A stretch of DNA of 64,000 nt from Pseudoxanthomonas sp. CF385 (GTDB lineage: Bacteria > Pseudomonadota > Gammaproteobacteria > Xanthomonadales > Xanthomonadaceae). This document shows, piece after piece, positions 10,815-19,737 of the stretch. The notes beneath the pieces were generated by a model. That model searched no databases. It was not told the origin of the DNA and was given only the letters and a program-made list of their open reading frames with translations. Numbering within the stretch: position 1 is the stretch's first letter; every line of letters begins with the position of its first letter. The translations under genes and the position numbers were made by a program. The stretch spans positions 620,001-684,000 of the forward strand of contig NZ_FNKZ01000002.1 in assembly GCF_900104255.1 (NCBI RefSeq), read 5' to 3'.

Positions 10815-11204
10815 GCCTGTGGCATTCTTCTTGTGACTCATCCCGGCGTGGGTGCGGCGATCCTCGCCGTCGCCACGGCGCTGTTGCGGCAACTGCCCCT
10901 GAAGGCGGAGGCCTTCGAGGTACCGTTCGACGCCGACCTGGAGGCGCTGCTTCCGCAGGCTTCCGCCGCGCTACGGCGCGTGGACGATGGCGACGGCGTG
11001 CTGGTGCTGACCGACCTGTACGGCGCCAGCCCCAGCAACCTGGCGGGCAAGCTCGCCCGTCTGGGCACGCCGGTGCGGCGCGTCTCGGCGCTGAGCCTGC
11101 CGATGCTGCTGCGCGTGATGAATTATTCGGAACAGGGACTGGACGAACTGCCGGCGACTGCTGCCGCCGGCGCCCGCAATGGAGTCATTCACGACGATGC
11201 TTGA
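10812..11204 (+). CDS. Mannose-family PTS EIIA protein (regulatory, no permease)
   Basis: The product has 130 residues of the EIIA(Man) fold. The phospho-acceptor His10 lies in V-T-H-P-G-V-G, and the D-L-Y-G-A-S-P-S-N motif (about residue 72-80) is typical. No EIIB, IIC or IID gene is near, so a regulatory rather than transport role is likely, as proposed for stand-alone EIIA(Man) proteins next to HPr/HprK in proteobacteria. It overlaps ptsH by eight bases and is 119 bases downstream of rapZ. Confidence 0.9.
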   Translation: MACGILLVTHPGVGAAILAVATALLRQLPLKAEAFEVPFDADLEALLPQASAALRRVDDGDGVLVLTDLYGASPSNLAGKLARLGTPVRRVSALSLPMLLRVMNYSEQGLDELPATAAAGARNGVIHDDA

Positions 11205-11466
11205 GCGCGAACTCACCATTTCCAACCGCCTGGGCCTGCACGCGCGCGCCACCGCCAAGCTCGTGCAGACGCTGGCCGGCTTCCGCTGCAACGCCACGCT
11301 GGCGGCCAAGGGCCGCGAGGTGAATGCCAAGAGCATCATGGGCGTCATGCTGCTGGCCGCCGGCCAGGGCACCCCGGTCATCGTCCGCATCGAGGGCGAG
11401 GACGAAGCCGCCGCGATGCAGGAAATCGTCTCGCTGTTCGAGCGACGATTCGACGAGGACGCCTGA
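11197..11466 (+). CDS. ptsH: Phosphocarrier protein HPr
   Basis: The product has 89 residues. The Enzyme I phosphorylation site is His15 in L-G-L-H-A-R-A, and Ser46 in N-A-K-S-I-M-G is the HprK target, so both control sites are present. ATG 11197 is chosen because it puts these residues at the canonical positions 15 and 46; an ATG at 11179 would add six residues. The stop overlaps the ptsI ATG by one base. The preceding gene is EIIA(Man), the likely phosphate recipient. Confidence 0.96.
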   Translation: MLERELTISNRLGLHARATAKLVQTLAGFRCNATLAAKGREVNAKSIMGVMLLAAGQGTPVIVRIEGEDEAAAMQEIVSLFERRFDEDA

Positions 11467-13187
11467 TGCGGGCGCTGCTGCCGGGCCACGGAGCGTCGCG
11501 CGGCAGCGCGCTGGGACGCGCCCGGGTCCGGCTGCCGCACGTCCTGGAGGTCGCCGAGCAGCACATCCGCCAGGACCAGATCGACGATGAACTGACCCGG
11601 CTGCACGAAGCCGTCGATGCCACCCGCCGCGAGATGCACAGCCTGCGTGCACGCCTGCACGGCGCGCTGGCGAAGGAGGTCGGCGAATTCCTCGACCTGC
11701 ACGCCCTGCTGCTGGACGACCCCGAACTGCTGCACGGCCTGGACGAACTGATCCGCGCCGGCCGCTACACCGCCGACTACGCGCTGCGGTTGCAGCGCGA
11801 CCGCCTCGCCGCGGTGTTCGACGGGATGGACGACGCGTATCTCAAGAGCCGCATGGACGATCTCGACCATGTGATCGGGCGCATCCACGCGCACCTGCAC
11901 CAGCGCGCGGCCGATACGCCCGGCGTGGCCGGCGAGATCCTGGTCAGCGACAACGTCGCGCCGTCGGAACTGGCCGAGCTGCAGACCCAGGGCGTCGTGG
12001 CCGTGGTCACCGCGGCGGGCAGCGCGCTGTCGCACAGCGCCATCCTGGCGCGCAGCCTGCACCTGCCACTGGTGGTGGGCAATGCGCAGGCCCTGCAGCG
12101 CATCAACGACGGCGACGTGCTGCTGGTGGACGGCAGCACCGGCGAAGTCGTGGTCAATCCGGACCCGGACGACCTGCGCCGCTACCGCGAACGGCTGCGT
12201 GACGCCGCCCGCGAGCAGCGCGAACTCGGCCGCCTGCGCTCCAAGCCCAGCCGCACCCGCGACGGCGTCGACATCGCTCTGTGGGCCAATGCGGAATCCC
12301 TCGAGGACGTCGCCAACGCGCATGCGCTCGGTGCCGCCGGCGTCGGCCTGTACCGCACCGAGTTCCTGTTCCTGCAGCGCCGCGAACTGCCGAGCGAGGA
12401 CGAACAGTTCCAGGTCTACCGCGACCTCACCCTGGGCATGAGCGGCCGCCCTGTGACGATCCGCACGCTCGACCTCGGCGCCGACAAGGCCGACCGCACC
12501 GGCCTGGTCGTCAGCGACGAGGACAACCCCGCGCTCGGCCTGCGTGGCGTGCGCTTGTCGCTCGCCCACGCGGATGTCTTCGATACCCAGCTGCGGGCGA
12601 TCCTGCGCGCCTCGGCGTACGGCCCCGTGCGCATCCTCGTGCCGATGGTCAGCGGCCGCGAGGAGCTTCTGGAAGTCCGTCGCCGCCTGCGCCGCGTCGG
12701 CCTGCAGCTGCGCAAGCAGGGCCACGAATTCGCCGAGCGCGTCGAACTGGGCGCGATGATCGAAGTCCCCGCGGCGGCGATCGCGTTCCATGGCTTCGTG
12801 GACGTGGTGGACTTCGTGTCGATCGGCACCAACGACCTGGTCCAGTACCTGCTCGCGGCCGACCGCAACAACGAAGCGCTGGGCGAACTCTATTCGCCGC
12901 TGCACCCGGGCGTGCTGCGCCTGCTCCGCCATGTCATCAGCATCGGCGCGGAGCACAAGGTGCCGGTGGCGATGTGCGGGGAGATCGCCGGCGACGCCAC
13001 CCTCGCACCGATGCTGCTGGCCCTGGGCCTGCGCGAGTTCAGCCTGCATCCGGCGACGTTGCTGGAAGTGCGCAAGGCGATCCGCGACAGCGACCACGCG
13101 GACCTGCAGGTCCGCACGACGAAACTGTTGCAGGCGCGCGACCGCACGGGCATCGAGCGCTGGTTGAAGGCGGCGGCCGGCCTCTGA
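11466..13187 (+). CDS. ptsI: PTS Enzyme I (phosphoenolpyruvate-protein phosphotransferase)
   Basis: Enzyme I transfers phosphate from PEP to HPr. The 573 residues match the standard length: N-terminal HPr-binding and phosphohistidine domains with His190 in SALSHSAILARSL, and a C-terminal TIM-barrel PEP domain with G-L-Y-R-T-E-F-L-F, the I-G-T-N-D-L-V-Q-Y motif and the active-site cysteine in VAMCGEIAGD (about residue 504). There is no GAF domain, so it is PtsI rather than the nitrogen-PTS PtsP. It is followed by a palindromic repeat and then mgtE. Confidence 0.97.
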   Translation: MRALLPGHGASRGSALGRARVRLPHVLEVAEQHIRQDQIDDELTRLHEAVDATRREMHSLRARLHGALAKEVGEFLDLHALLLDDPELLHGLDELIRAGRYTADYALRLQRDRLAAVFDGMDDAYLKSRMDDLDHVIGRIHAHLHQRAADTPGVAGEILVSDNVAPSELAELQTQGVVAVVTAAGSALSHSAILARSLHLPLVVGNAQALQRINDGDVLLVDGSTGEVVVNPDPDDLRRYRERLRDAAREQRELGRLRSKPSRTRDGVDIALWANAESLEDVANAHALGAAGVGLYRTEFLFLQRRELPSEDEQFQVYRDLTLGMSGRPVTIRTLDLGADKADRTGLVVSDEDNPALGLRGVRLSLAHADVFDTQLRAILRASAYGPVRILVPMVSGREELLEVRRRLRRVGLQLRKQGHEFAERVELGAMIEVPAAAIAFHGFVDVVDFVSIGTNDLVQYLLAADRNNEALGELYSPLHPGVLRLLRHVISIGAEHKVPVAMCGEIAGDATLAPMLLALGLREFSLHPATLLEVRKAIRDSDHADLQVRTTKLLQARDRTGIERWLKAAAGL

Positions 13188-13196
13188 GATAGCTCA

Positions 13197-13263
13197 TGTG
13201 GGAGCGACGTAAGTCGCGATGAAGCTTTCCCGATAGCCCATCGCGACTTACGTCGCTCCCACA
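13197..13263. repeat. REP-like palindrome, copy 1 (after ptsI)
   Basis: A perfect 25-base inverted repeat starts TGTGGGAGCGACGTAAGTCG and has a 17-base loop. It lies nine bases after the ptsI stop. Three related copies occur at 29275, 30177 and 31740. It could stabilise or end the pts mRNA. Confidence 0.92.
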
Positions 13264-13413
13264 ATCAACACCCTGGCGCCGGCATCCACCACTCCTGCCT
13301 ATGCCGCTTCCCTAGGGTGTCCATAAATCGCAGACCGGGCGATAATGGCCGCATGAACGCCTGATGCCCCGGTCGCATCCGCCCGACGGATCGACCCCAT
13401 TCCGGAGTACCGA

Positions 13414-14775
13414 ATGGTCGAGACGATCCGCCACGACAAGACCGCACGCCAGTTGCGCCTGCTCTCCGACGCGCTCGACAGCGGTCGGCTGGGGCCCGTG
13501 CGCCGGCTGGTCAACACCTTGTCGCCCGCGGAGATCGGCAACCTGCTGGAATCGCTGCCGCCGGGCAAGCGCGAAGTCGTCTGGGGCCTGGTCGATCCGG
13601 AAGACGACGGCGAGGTGCTGGTGCACGTCGGCGACGAAGTGCGCGAAAGCCTGCTGGCGGACATGGACACCGACGAGATCGTCGCCGCGGTCGAAGACCT
13701 CGACATCGACGATCTCGCCGACCTGGTCGAGGACCTGCCCGACACCGTCATCGACGAAGTCCTCAAGTCGATGGACCGCGAGAACCGCGAGCGCCTGGAG
13801 CAGGTGCTGTCGTACGCGGAAGACACCGCCGGCCGCCTGATGAATCCGGACGTCGTCACCGTGCGCGCCGACGTCAACGTCGACGTGGTGCTGCGCTACC
13901 TGCGCCTGCGCGGCGAACTGCCGGACCATACCGACCACCTGTACGTGGTCAGCCGTCGCCACCAGTACCTCGGCCGCGTGCCGCTGGCCGCCCTGGTCAC
14001 CCACGAGGACACTACGCCCATCAACCGGCTCATCGACGACGAGCAGCCGGCCATCGACGTGGGCGAAAGCGCGCAGGAAGTGGCGCGCCAGTTCTCGGAC
14101 CACGACTGGGTGTCGGCGCCGGTCGTGGACGACAACAACATCCTGCTCGGCCGCATCACCATCGACGACGTGGTCGACATCATCCGCGAACAGGCCGAGC
14201 ACCAGGCGCTGGGCGCCGCCGGCCTGGACGAGGACGAGGACCTGTTCTCGCCGGTCAAGCGCGCCGTGCGCGGCCGCGTGGTGTGGCTGGGCATCAACCT
14301 GTTCACCGCGTTCATGGCCGCCAGCGTGATCGGCCAGTTCGAGATGACGCTGGAGAAGATCGTGGCGCTCGCCGTGCTGATGCCGATCGTCGCCGGCATC
14401 GGCGGCAACGCGGCCGTGCAGGTGCTGACGCTGATGGTGCGTGGCCTGGCGCTGGGCCAGGTGGGCGCCAGCAATGCGCGCATCCTGCTCTGGAAGGAAA
14501 TCCGCGTCGCGCTGATCAACGGCGTGCTGATCGGCGGCATCGTCGGCGTGATCGCCTTCGTCTGGTTCCGCAGTCCGCTGTTGTCGCTGGTGATCGCGAT
14601 GGCGCTGGTGCTGAACTTCTGCGCGGCCGCCACCGCAGGCGTGCTGCTGCCGCTGCTGCTCAAGCGGATGAACATCGACCCCGCCGTCGCCGGCACCGTC
14701 GTCGTCACCGCGGTCACCGACGTGATGGGTTTCTTCTGCTTCCTGGGCCTGGCGACACTGATCCTGCTGCACTGA
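13414..14775 (+). CDS. mgtE: Magnesium transporter MgtE
   Basis: MgtE is a Mg2+-gated channel. The product has 453 residues in the standard order: MgtE N domain (about 35-135, acidic), two CBS domains (about 140-260), the plug helix, and five transmembrane helices from about residue 288 to the end. The family pore segment is visible as G-I-G-G-N-A-A-V-Q-x-L-T (about residue 328-340). It lies 226 bases after ptsI, across the repeat, so it may have its own promoter. Genes for MgtE next to PTS-regulatory genes are frequent in this family of bacteria. Confidence 0.96.
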   Translation: MVETIRHDKTARQLRLLSDALDSGRLGPVRRLVNTLSPAEIGNLLESLPPGKREVVWGLVDPEDDGEVLVHVGDEVRESLLADMDTDEIVAAVEDLDIDDLADLVEDLPDTVIDEVLKSMDRENRERLEQVLSYAEDTAGRLMNPDVVTVRADVNVDVVLRYLRLRGELPDHTDHLYVVSRRHQYLGRVPLAALVTHEDTTPINRLIDDEQPAIDVGESAQEVARQFSDHDWVSAPVVDDNNILLGRITIDDVVDIIREQAEHQALGAAGLDEDEDLFSPVKRAVRGRVVWLGINLFTAFMAASVIGQFEMTLEKIVALAVLMPIVAGIGGNAAVQVLTLMVRGLALGQVGASNARILLWKEIRVALINGVLIGGIVGVIAFVWFRSPLLSLVIAMALVLNFCAAATAGVLLPLLLKRMNIDPAVAGTVVVTAVTDVMGFFCFLGLATLILLH

Positions 14776-14781
14776 GCCCCC

Positions 14782-15393
14782 ATGGAGCGACTGGGCAAGG
14801 TCAGCGAATGGAACGACGATCGCGGCTTCGGCTTCATCGTAACCGTCGATGGCGAGCCCGCGCGCGTGTTCTTCCACGTGCGCGACTATCGGCTCGACGG
14901 TCGTCGTCCCGAGCTCGGTGAGCTGGTGAAGTTCACCGCGCAGCGCCAGCCCGATGGCAAGTGGCGCGCGCAGGCGGTACAGCGGACGGTTCCCGTCTCG
15001 CGCCAAGCGAAGCCCGCCGCACGTGCCGCCGCAGCGCCGCGCCCCGCGTCCCCACTCACCGGGGCGACGACGGTGGTGCTGTACGCGCTCCTCATCGGCT
15101 GGGCGATCCGCGGCGACAGGCTTCCGTTCGAAGCGGTGTTCGTCGTGCTGGGGCTCTCCGCGATTACCTTCGTGGCATATGCGCTGGACAAACATGCGGC
15201 GCAGACAGGTCGCTGGCGCACGCCGGAATCCACCCTGCACCTGCTCGAGCTCGCCGGCGGCTGGCCTGGCGCATGGGTCGCGCAGCAGCTGCTCCGCCAC
15301 AAGTCGCGCAAGCCCGCCTATCGCGTGGCGTTCTGGGCGATGGTGGTGCTGCATGGCACGGCGCTCACGGCATGGTTGTGGACGCGCGGGTGA
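14782..15393 (+). CDS. Cold-shock domain / DUF1294 membrane fusion protein
   Basis: The product has 203 residues. Residues 1-68 are a cold-shock (OB-fold) domain with RNP1 RGFGFI and RNP2-like RVFFHV, predicted to bind single-stranded nucleic acid. A basic Ala/Pro linker (about 72-92) leads to a DUF1294 domain with about four membrane helices and the conserved D-K-H-A-A-Q segment followed by R-T-P-E-x-x-L-H. This domain pair is known in proteobacteria, but its role is not established. It starts six bases after mgtE and is probably co-transcribed. Confidence 0.88.
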   Translation: MERLGKVSEWNDDRGFGFIVTVDGEPARVFFHVRDYRLDGRRPELGELVKFTAQRQPDGKWRAQAVQRTVPVSRQAKPAARAAAAPRPASPLTGATTVVLYALLIGWAIRGDRLPFEAVFVVLGLSAITFVAYALDKHAAQTGRWRTPESTLHLLELAGGWPGAWVAQQLLRHKSRKPAYRVAFWAMVVLHGTALTAWLWTRG

Positions 15394-15442
15394 GCGCGAG
15401 GCGGTATCCTGCCCGCGTCGTCGCCATCGGATCCCGCCCGCC

Positions 15443-16246
15443 ATGCGTCTTGCCGTCCGTTTCGCTTTCGCGTCCCTGTTGCTGATCCTGTTGAGCGCCT
15501 GCCAGACCATGCCCACCTCGACCACCGGTGAATTCGTCTCGCGCGAGGTCGCGCTGGACGGCAAGACCTACCGCTACCAGGTCTTCGTTCCCGCATCGCG
15601 CTTCCGCACCGGTGAGGTGCCGACGGTGCTCTTCCTCAACGGCTCCGGCGAGCGCGGCAGCGACGGCGTGAAGCAGACCATGGCCGGGCTGGGGCCTTAC
15701 CTGCGCCAGCACGCGGCGGACTTCCCGGCGCTGGTGGTGTTCCCGCAGGCGCCCGAAGACACGGAATGGACCGAGGACGCCGGCCCGATCGCGTTCGCCA
15801 CGCTGGCTGCCGCGATGCGCGAGTTCAAGGGCGACCCGGCGCGCGTTTACCTGACCGGCATGTCGATGGGCGGCTACGGCACCTGGGAACTCGCGCTCCA
15901 GCAGCCGACCCGCTTCGCCGCGCTGGTGCCGATCTGCGGCGGCGTCACCGTCGACTGGACGGATGCGCGGCCCGGCCTGCGCGCCCACACCGTCGCCAAC
16001 GCGGCCGATCCGTTCGCCGCCACCGCGCAACGGCTGAAGGACGTGCCGGTGTGGATCTTCCACGGCGGCAAGGACGACGTGGTCCCGCCGTCGCAGTCGC
16101 GCCGCATGGACGCCGCCCTGAAGGCCGTCGGCGCACACGATGCGCGCTACACCGAGTTCCCCGACGCCAACCACAACAGCTGGGACGCGACCTACGCGTA
16201 CGCCCCGATGTGGGACTGGCTGTTCGTCCAGCGCCGGGGCCGCTGA
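15443..16246 (+). CDS. Alpha/beta-hydrolase lipoprotein (esterase/peptidase-like)
   Basis: The product has 267 residues with a lipoprotein signal: hydrophobic stretch and lipobox LLSAC (Cys at about residue 19). The hydrolase fold has the nucleophile elbow G-M-S-M-G-G-Y-G (Ser at about 137), an aspartate in G-G-K-D-D-V-V-P and a histidine in D-A-N-H-N-S-W. The family includes prolyl-oligopeptidase-like esterases and PHB-depolymerase-like enzymes; substrate unknown. ATG 15443 is the only start that places the signal peptide first. The gene is 49 bases after the DUF1294 fusion. Confidence 0.87.
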   Translation: MRLAVRFAFASLLLILLSACQTMPTSTTGEFVSREVALDGKTYRYQVFVPASRFRTGEVPTVLFLNGSGERGSDGVKQTMAGLGPYLRQHAADFPALVVFPQAPEDTEWTEDAGPIAFATLAAAMREFKGDPARVYLTGMSMGGYGTWELALQQPTRFAALVPICGGVTVDWTDARPGLRAHTVANAADPFAATAQRLKDVPVWIFHGGKDDVVPPSQSRRMDAALKAVGAHDARYTEFPDANHNSWDATYAYAPMWDWLFVQRRGR

Positions 16247-16248
16247 CC

Positions 16249-16524
16249 ATGGCCGAGCTGGTCGAGGACTATTTCGCCGACGGCTGGCGCGAGCGCTCGC
16301 TGGGCTGTCCCTGCGGCTGGGAAGGCGACAGCCGCGGCATGGCGATGGAGCTGCACGACGCGGTCACCGACTACGCCTGCCCGAGTTGCGGCAACCTGCT
16401 GCTGATCGTCAGCCACCCGGACCTCGCGCGGGTGCGCCAGGCGGCGGCCGCCGGCAATGCGGAAGCCGCGGGCCAACTGGCCATCATCGAAGAGGCCCTG
16501 GCGCGCTTCCCCACGCCCGACTGA
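16249..16524 (+). CDS. Small four-cysteine (zinc-ribbon-like) protein
   Basis: I do not recognise a named family. The 91 residues contain C-P-C-G-W (about 20-24) and C-P-S-C-G (about 43-47), a pattern that suggests a single zinc ribbon, followed by an Ala-rich helix pair. There is no signal peptide and no transmembrane segment, so it is probably cytoplasmic. It begins two bases after the hydrolase stop, so the two are likely translated together. Many acidic residues flank the ribbon. Confidence 0.75.
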   Translation: MAELVEDYFADGWRERSLGCPCGWEGDSRGMAMELHDAVTDYACPSCGNLLLIVSHPDLARVRQAAAAGNAEAAGQLAIIEEALARFPTPD

Positions 16525-16664
16525 GGCGCAGCCTCCGTCACGCTTCGCCACCGCCGTGGGGCCGGACCTCCATCGCGCCCTCAACCGCCGCCGATCCCGG
16601 CCGATAACCCGGCATCCCCTGGTGGCTGACGGGCATCCGCCCATGGCCGTGCGAGCGACTTCCG

Positions 16665-18224
16665 ATGGCTGACGTGGCCGACGACAACTCCGGAAATTCT
16701 GGCGGCTTGCGCCGGTTTTGGTCGCGCCGGCGCGAGGCCACCCCGTCCACGTCGCACGAACTCGCCACAACGGGCGCGGCCAGGTCGCGGCCGGCGATCA
16801 GCAGCGCGCAGCTGCAGGCGCTGTTCGCGCATGCAGAAGAACCCGCAGCGCTCCTCTCCGCCTTCGCCCACGGCGTCGCCGGCCTGCCCGGCGAACTCCA
16901 GGGCATGGGCGAGCGCCTGCAGTCCGCGCACGCGGACAGCGACTGGCCGCGCTACGGCCGCGCGATGCGCCAGCTCGTCGACAAGTACATCCGCACGATC
17001 CAGGACGAGCCGCTGTCCGGGGAAGCCGGGCAGTTGCGCGACCTGCTCCACCAGCTCCTCGTCGGCGGCATCGAACACCTGTTGCGCGACGACGCCGCCC
17101 TGTTGCCGCAGGCGCACGCGCTGGCCGACCGGGTGCGCCAGTGGCAGCCGGCGCAGCCGCTGGAGCCGCTGGGCGCGGAGCTGAAGGAGCTCTGCGTCCA
17201 GGTCGGCCTGCGCACGCATGAGGTCAACGACGCGCAGGAACTGATGCGCAGCCTGTTCGACCTGCTGTTGGAGAACGTCGGCGAACTGATCGAGGACGGC
17301 AGCTGGCTGCAGGACCAGATCGGCGCGGTACGCCAGCTGCTGGCCGGTCCGCTGGACCGCACGTCGCTGGAACAGACCCGCGCCGGCCTGCGCGAGGTGA
17401 TCTACAAGCAGGGCCTGCTGAAGCAGGGGCTGGCCGAATCGAAGGCCTCGATGAAGGAAATGATGGTCACCTTCGTCGAGCGCCTGGACGGCATGGCCAA
17501 CAGCACCGGCGAATTCCACGACCGCATCAGCTTCCATGCCCAGGCCGTGCGCGAGAGCCGCAGCATCGCCGAGCTCGGCAAGCGGATGGAGGACATCCTG
17601 CAGGACACCGCCGAGGTGCAGGCGCAGGCGTTGCGGTCGCGCGACAGCCTGATCGAGGCCCGCCGCGAAGTGGAAGCCGCCGAGCAGCGCGTGGCCGACC
17701 TGGAAGTCGAACTGCAATCGGTGTCCGAGCTGGTCCGCGTCGACCAGCTGACGGATGCGCTGAACCGCCGTGGCTTCGACGAACTGTTCAAGCGCGAGTC
17801 GGTGCGCGCACTGCGCAGCGGCCAGACCCTGAGCCTGGCGATGCTGGACCTGGACGACTTCCGCCACATCAACGCCGCGCACGGCCATCTGGGCGGCGAC
17901 GCCGCGCTGTGCCACGTGGTGGTGATGGCACGCGCCACGCTGCGCGCGAGCGACGCCATCGCGCGCTTCGGCGGCGAGGAATTCGTGCTGCTGCTGCCGG
18001 AGACCAGTTTCCTGGAAGCCACCGGCACGCTGGAACGGCTGCGCGGCCGGCTGTCGCACAAGCCGCTGATCTACGAAGGGCGCGGCATCATGGTGACCTT
18101 CAGCGCCGGCGTGGCGCGCTGGCGTCCAGGCGAATCGCAGGACGACCTGCTCGCGCGCGCGGACCGCGCCATGTACCAGGCCAAGCAGGCGGGCAAGGAC
18201 CGCATCGTCGCCGCCGAGGAGTGA
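16665..18224 (+). CDS. Diguanylate cyclase (GGDEF) with long helical N-terminus
   Basis: The product has 519 residues. The C-terminal GGDEF domain (about 355-517) has the active-site loop GGEEF (436-440), so c-di-GMP synthesis is predicted; no RxxD inhibitory site is seen five residues before the loop. Residues about 45-350 are largely alpha-helical, with a coiled-coil stretch just before the catalytic domain and no PAS, GAF or HAMP signature and no transmembrane helix, so the enzyme is cytosolic with an unidentified sensor. It converges on pyrB, whose end lies 16 bases away. Confidence 0.93.
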   Translation: MADVADDNSGNSGGLRRFWSRRREATPSTSHELATTGAARSRPAISSAQLQALFAHAEEPAALLSAFAHGVAGLPGELQGMGERLQSAHADSDWPRYGRAMRQLVDKYIRTIQDEPLSGEAGQLRDLLHQLLVGGIEHLLRDDAALLPQAHALADRVRQWQPAQPLEPLGAELKELCVQVGLRTHEVNDAQELMRSLFDLLLENVGELIEDGSWLQDQIGAVRQLLAGPLDRTSLEQTRAGLREVIYKQGLLKQGLAESKASMKEMMVTFVERLDGMANSTGEFHDRISFHAQAVRESRSIAELGKRMEDILQDTAEVQAQALRSRDSLIEARREVEAAEQRVADLEVELQSVSELVRVDQLTDALNRRGFDELFKRESVRALRSGQTLSLAMLDLDDFRHINAAHGHLGGDAALCHVVVMARATLRASDAIARFGGEEFVLLLPETSFLEATGTLERLRGRLSHKPLIYEGRGIMVTFSAGVARWRPGESQDDLLARADRAMYQAKQAGKDRIVAAEE

Positions 18225-18240
18225 GCCCGGCGGCGCAGCC

Positions 18241-19185
18241 TCAGGCCAGCAGCGTCTCGAGCACGGCCATGCGCACGGCCACGCCGTTGCTCACCTGGCG
18301 CAACACCAGCGACTGCGGACCGTCGGCGACCTCGTCGGTGATCTCCACGCCGCGGTTGATCGGGCCGGGATGCAGCACCACGGCGTCCTTCGCCGCACGC
18401 GTCAGGCGGGTCGCGTCGAGGCCGTAGTCGCGGTGGTAGTCCTCCAGCGAGGCCACCAGGCCCTCCTCCATGCGCTCGCGCTGCAGGCGCAGCATCATCA
18501 CCGCATCCACGCCCTCGAGCATGGCGTCGAAATCCTGGCCGACCTCGCAGCCTGCCAGCGTGCCGTCGTCCGGCAGCAGCGACTGCGGGCCGCAGACGCG
18601 GATCTCGCCTGCGCCCAGCGTGCGCAGCGCGTGCAGGTCCGAGCGTGCCACGCGCGAGTGCTTCACGTCGCCGACGATCAGCACCTTCATCTTCGAGAAA
18701 TCCGGCCCCTTCGCCTGGCGCAGGGTCAGTACGTCCAGCAGGCCCTGGGTCGGGTGCGCGCTGCGGCCGTCGCCCGCGTTGATCAGTGCGGTGCCCTCGC
18801 CCGCCTCGGCGGCCAGCGCGGCGACGGCACCGTCGTCCGCGTGCCGGATGACGAAGCCGCGCACGCCCATCGCCTCGAGGTTACGCAGGGTGTCGCGCGC
18901 CGTCTCGCCCTTGCGGGTGGACGAGGTGGACGCGTCGAAGTTCAACACGTCCGCGCCCAGCCGCTGTGCGGCGATGTGGAACGAACTGCGGGTGCGCGTG
19001 GACGGTTCGAAGAACAACGTGCAGACCGTGGTGCCATCGAGCACCGTGCGCCGCGGCGTACGCCCCAGCGCCGCGTCGCGGATCTGGCCGGCGCGGTCGA
19101 TCAACCGGCACAGGGTTTCGCGGGGCAATCCTTCCAGCGTCAGCAGGTGCCGCAGGCGTCCATCCGAATCGAGTTGTGGGGTCAT
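18241..19185 (-). CDS. pyrB: Aspartate carbamoyltransferase catalytic subunit PyrB
   Basis: PyrB makes carbamoyl-aspartate in pyrimidine synthesis. The product has 314 residues; carbamoyl-phosphate site F-F-E-P-S-T-R-T-R-x-S-F (about 58-69), R-H near 118 and the H-P-T-Q-G-L-L-D motif (about residue 145). There is no adjacent pyrI or dihydroorotase-like pyrC'. ATG 19185 is chosen for family length; the same frame is open further upstream but encodes an Arg/Gly shadow of ruvX. It is the last gene of the algH-ruvX-pyrB run, 20 bases after ruvX. Confidence 0.97.
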   Translation of the reverse strand: MTPQLDSDGRLRHLLTLEGLPRETLCRLIDRAGQIRDAALGRTPRRTVLDGTTVCTLFFEPSTRTRSSFHIAAQRLGADVLNFDASTSSTRKGETARDTLRNLEAMGVRGFVIRHADDGAVAALAAEAGEGTALINAGDGRSAHPTQGLLDVLTLRQAKGPDFSKMKVLIVGDVKHSRVARSDLHALRTLGAGEIRVCGPQSLLPDDGTLAGCEVGQDFDAMLEGVDAVMMLRLQRERMEEGLVASLEDYHRDYGLDATRLTRAAKDAVVLHPGPINRGVEITDEVADGPQSLVLRQVSNGVAVRMAVLETLLA

Positions 19186-19205
19186 GGGGCGTCGTATGGG
19201 AAGAG

Positions 19206-19655
19206 TCAGGTCAGCTGGGTCGCGTCGTGCGGCGCGGCCAGCCAGCGTTCGATGATCACGGCGGCGGCGACGGCATCCAGGGCGGCGGCATCGCGGCGGC
19301 GCTTGCGCCCTTCGGCGCGGTCCTGCGCGAACCGCTGCGAAGCCTCCACCGAACTGGTGCGCTCGTCCACCAGCACTACCGGCAGGTTGTAGCGCACGCG
19401 CAGTTCGCGGGCGAAGGCATGGGCACGCTTGCGGATCGGCTGGTCGCCGCCATCGAGGGTCATGGGGTCGCCGACCACCAGCCCGTCGGGCTTCCATTCG
19501 GCATGCAGCCTGTCGATGGCCGGCCAGTCGGGCCCGTGGCCATGTACGTCGATCACCGCCAGCGCGCGTGCGCCGGTGCCGAAGGCGCTGCCCACCGCCA
19601 CGCCGATGCGGCGGGCGCCCACGTCGAATCCCAGTACGGTGCCGTCCAGCTTCAT
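19206..19655 (-). CDS. ruvX: Holliday junction resolvase-like protein RuvX/YqgF
   Basis: The 149-residue protein has the RNase H-like fold. The catalytic aspartate is in G-F-D-V-G-x-R-R-I-G-V-A-V, and the family motif V-D-E-R-T-S-S-V-E-A lies near 110-119. The family is linked to 16S rRNA 5' maturation and proposed resolvase activity. ATG 19655 is preferred to GTG 19661, two codons upstream. It sits between algH and pyrB, a conserved order in Pseudomonas and Xanthomonas relatives. Confidence 0.94.
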   Translation of the reverse strand: MKLDGTVLGFDVGARRIGVAVGSAFGTGARALAVIDVHGHGPDWPAIDRLHAEWKPDGLVVGDPMTLDGGDQPIRKRAHAFARELRVRYNLPVVLVDERTSSVEASQRFAQDRAEGRKRRRDAAALDAVAAAVIIERWLAAPHDATQLT

Positions 19656-19737
19656 GCCCACTGCCTCCGTTCGGACATACGCATCCCATCCTGCACCGGC
19701 GGCCGTGGAGAACGCGTCTTCGACCGTGCGCGCAGGT

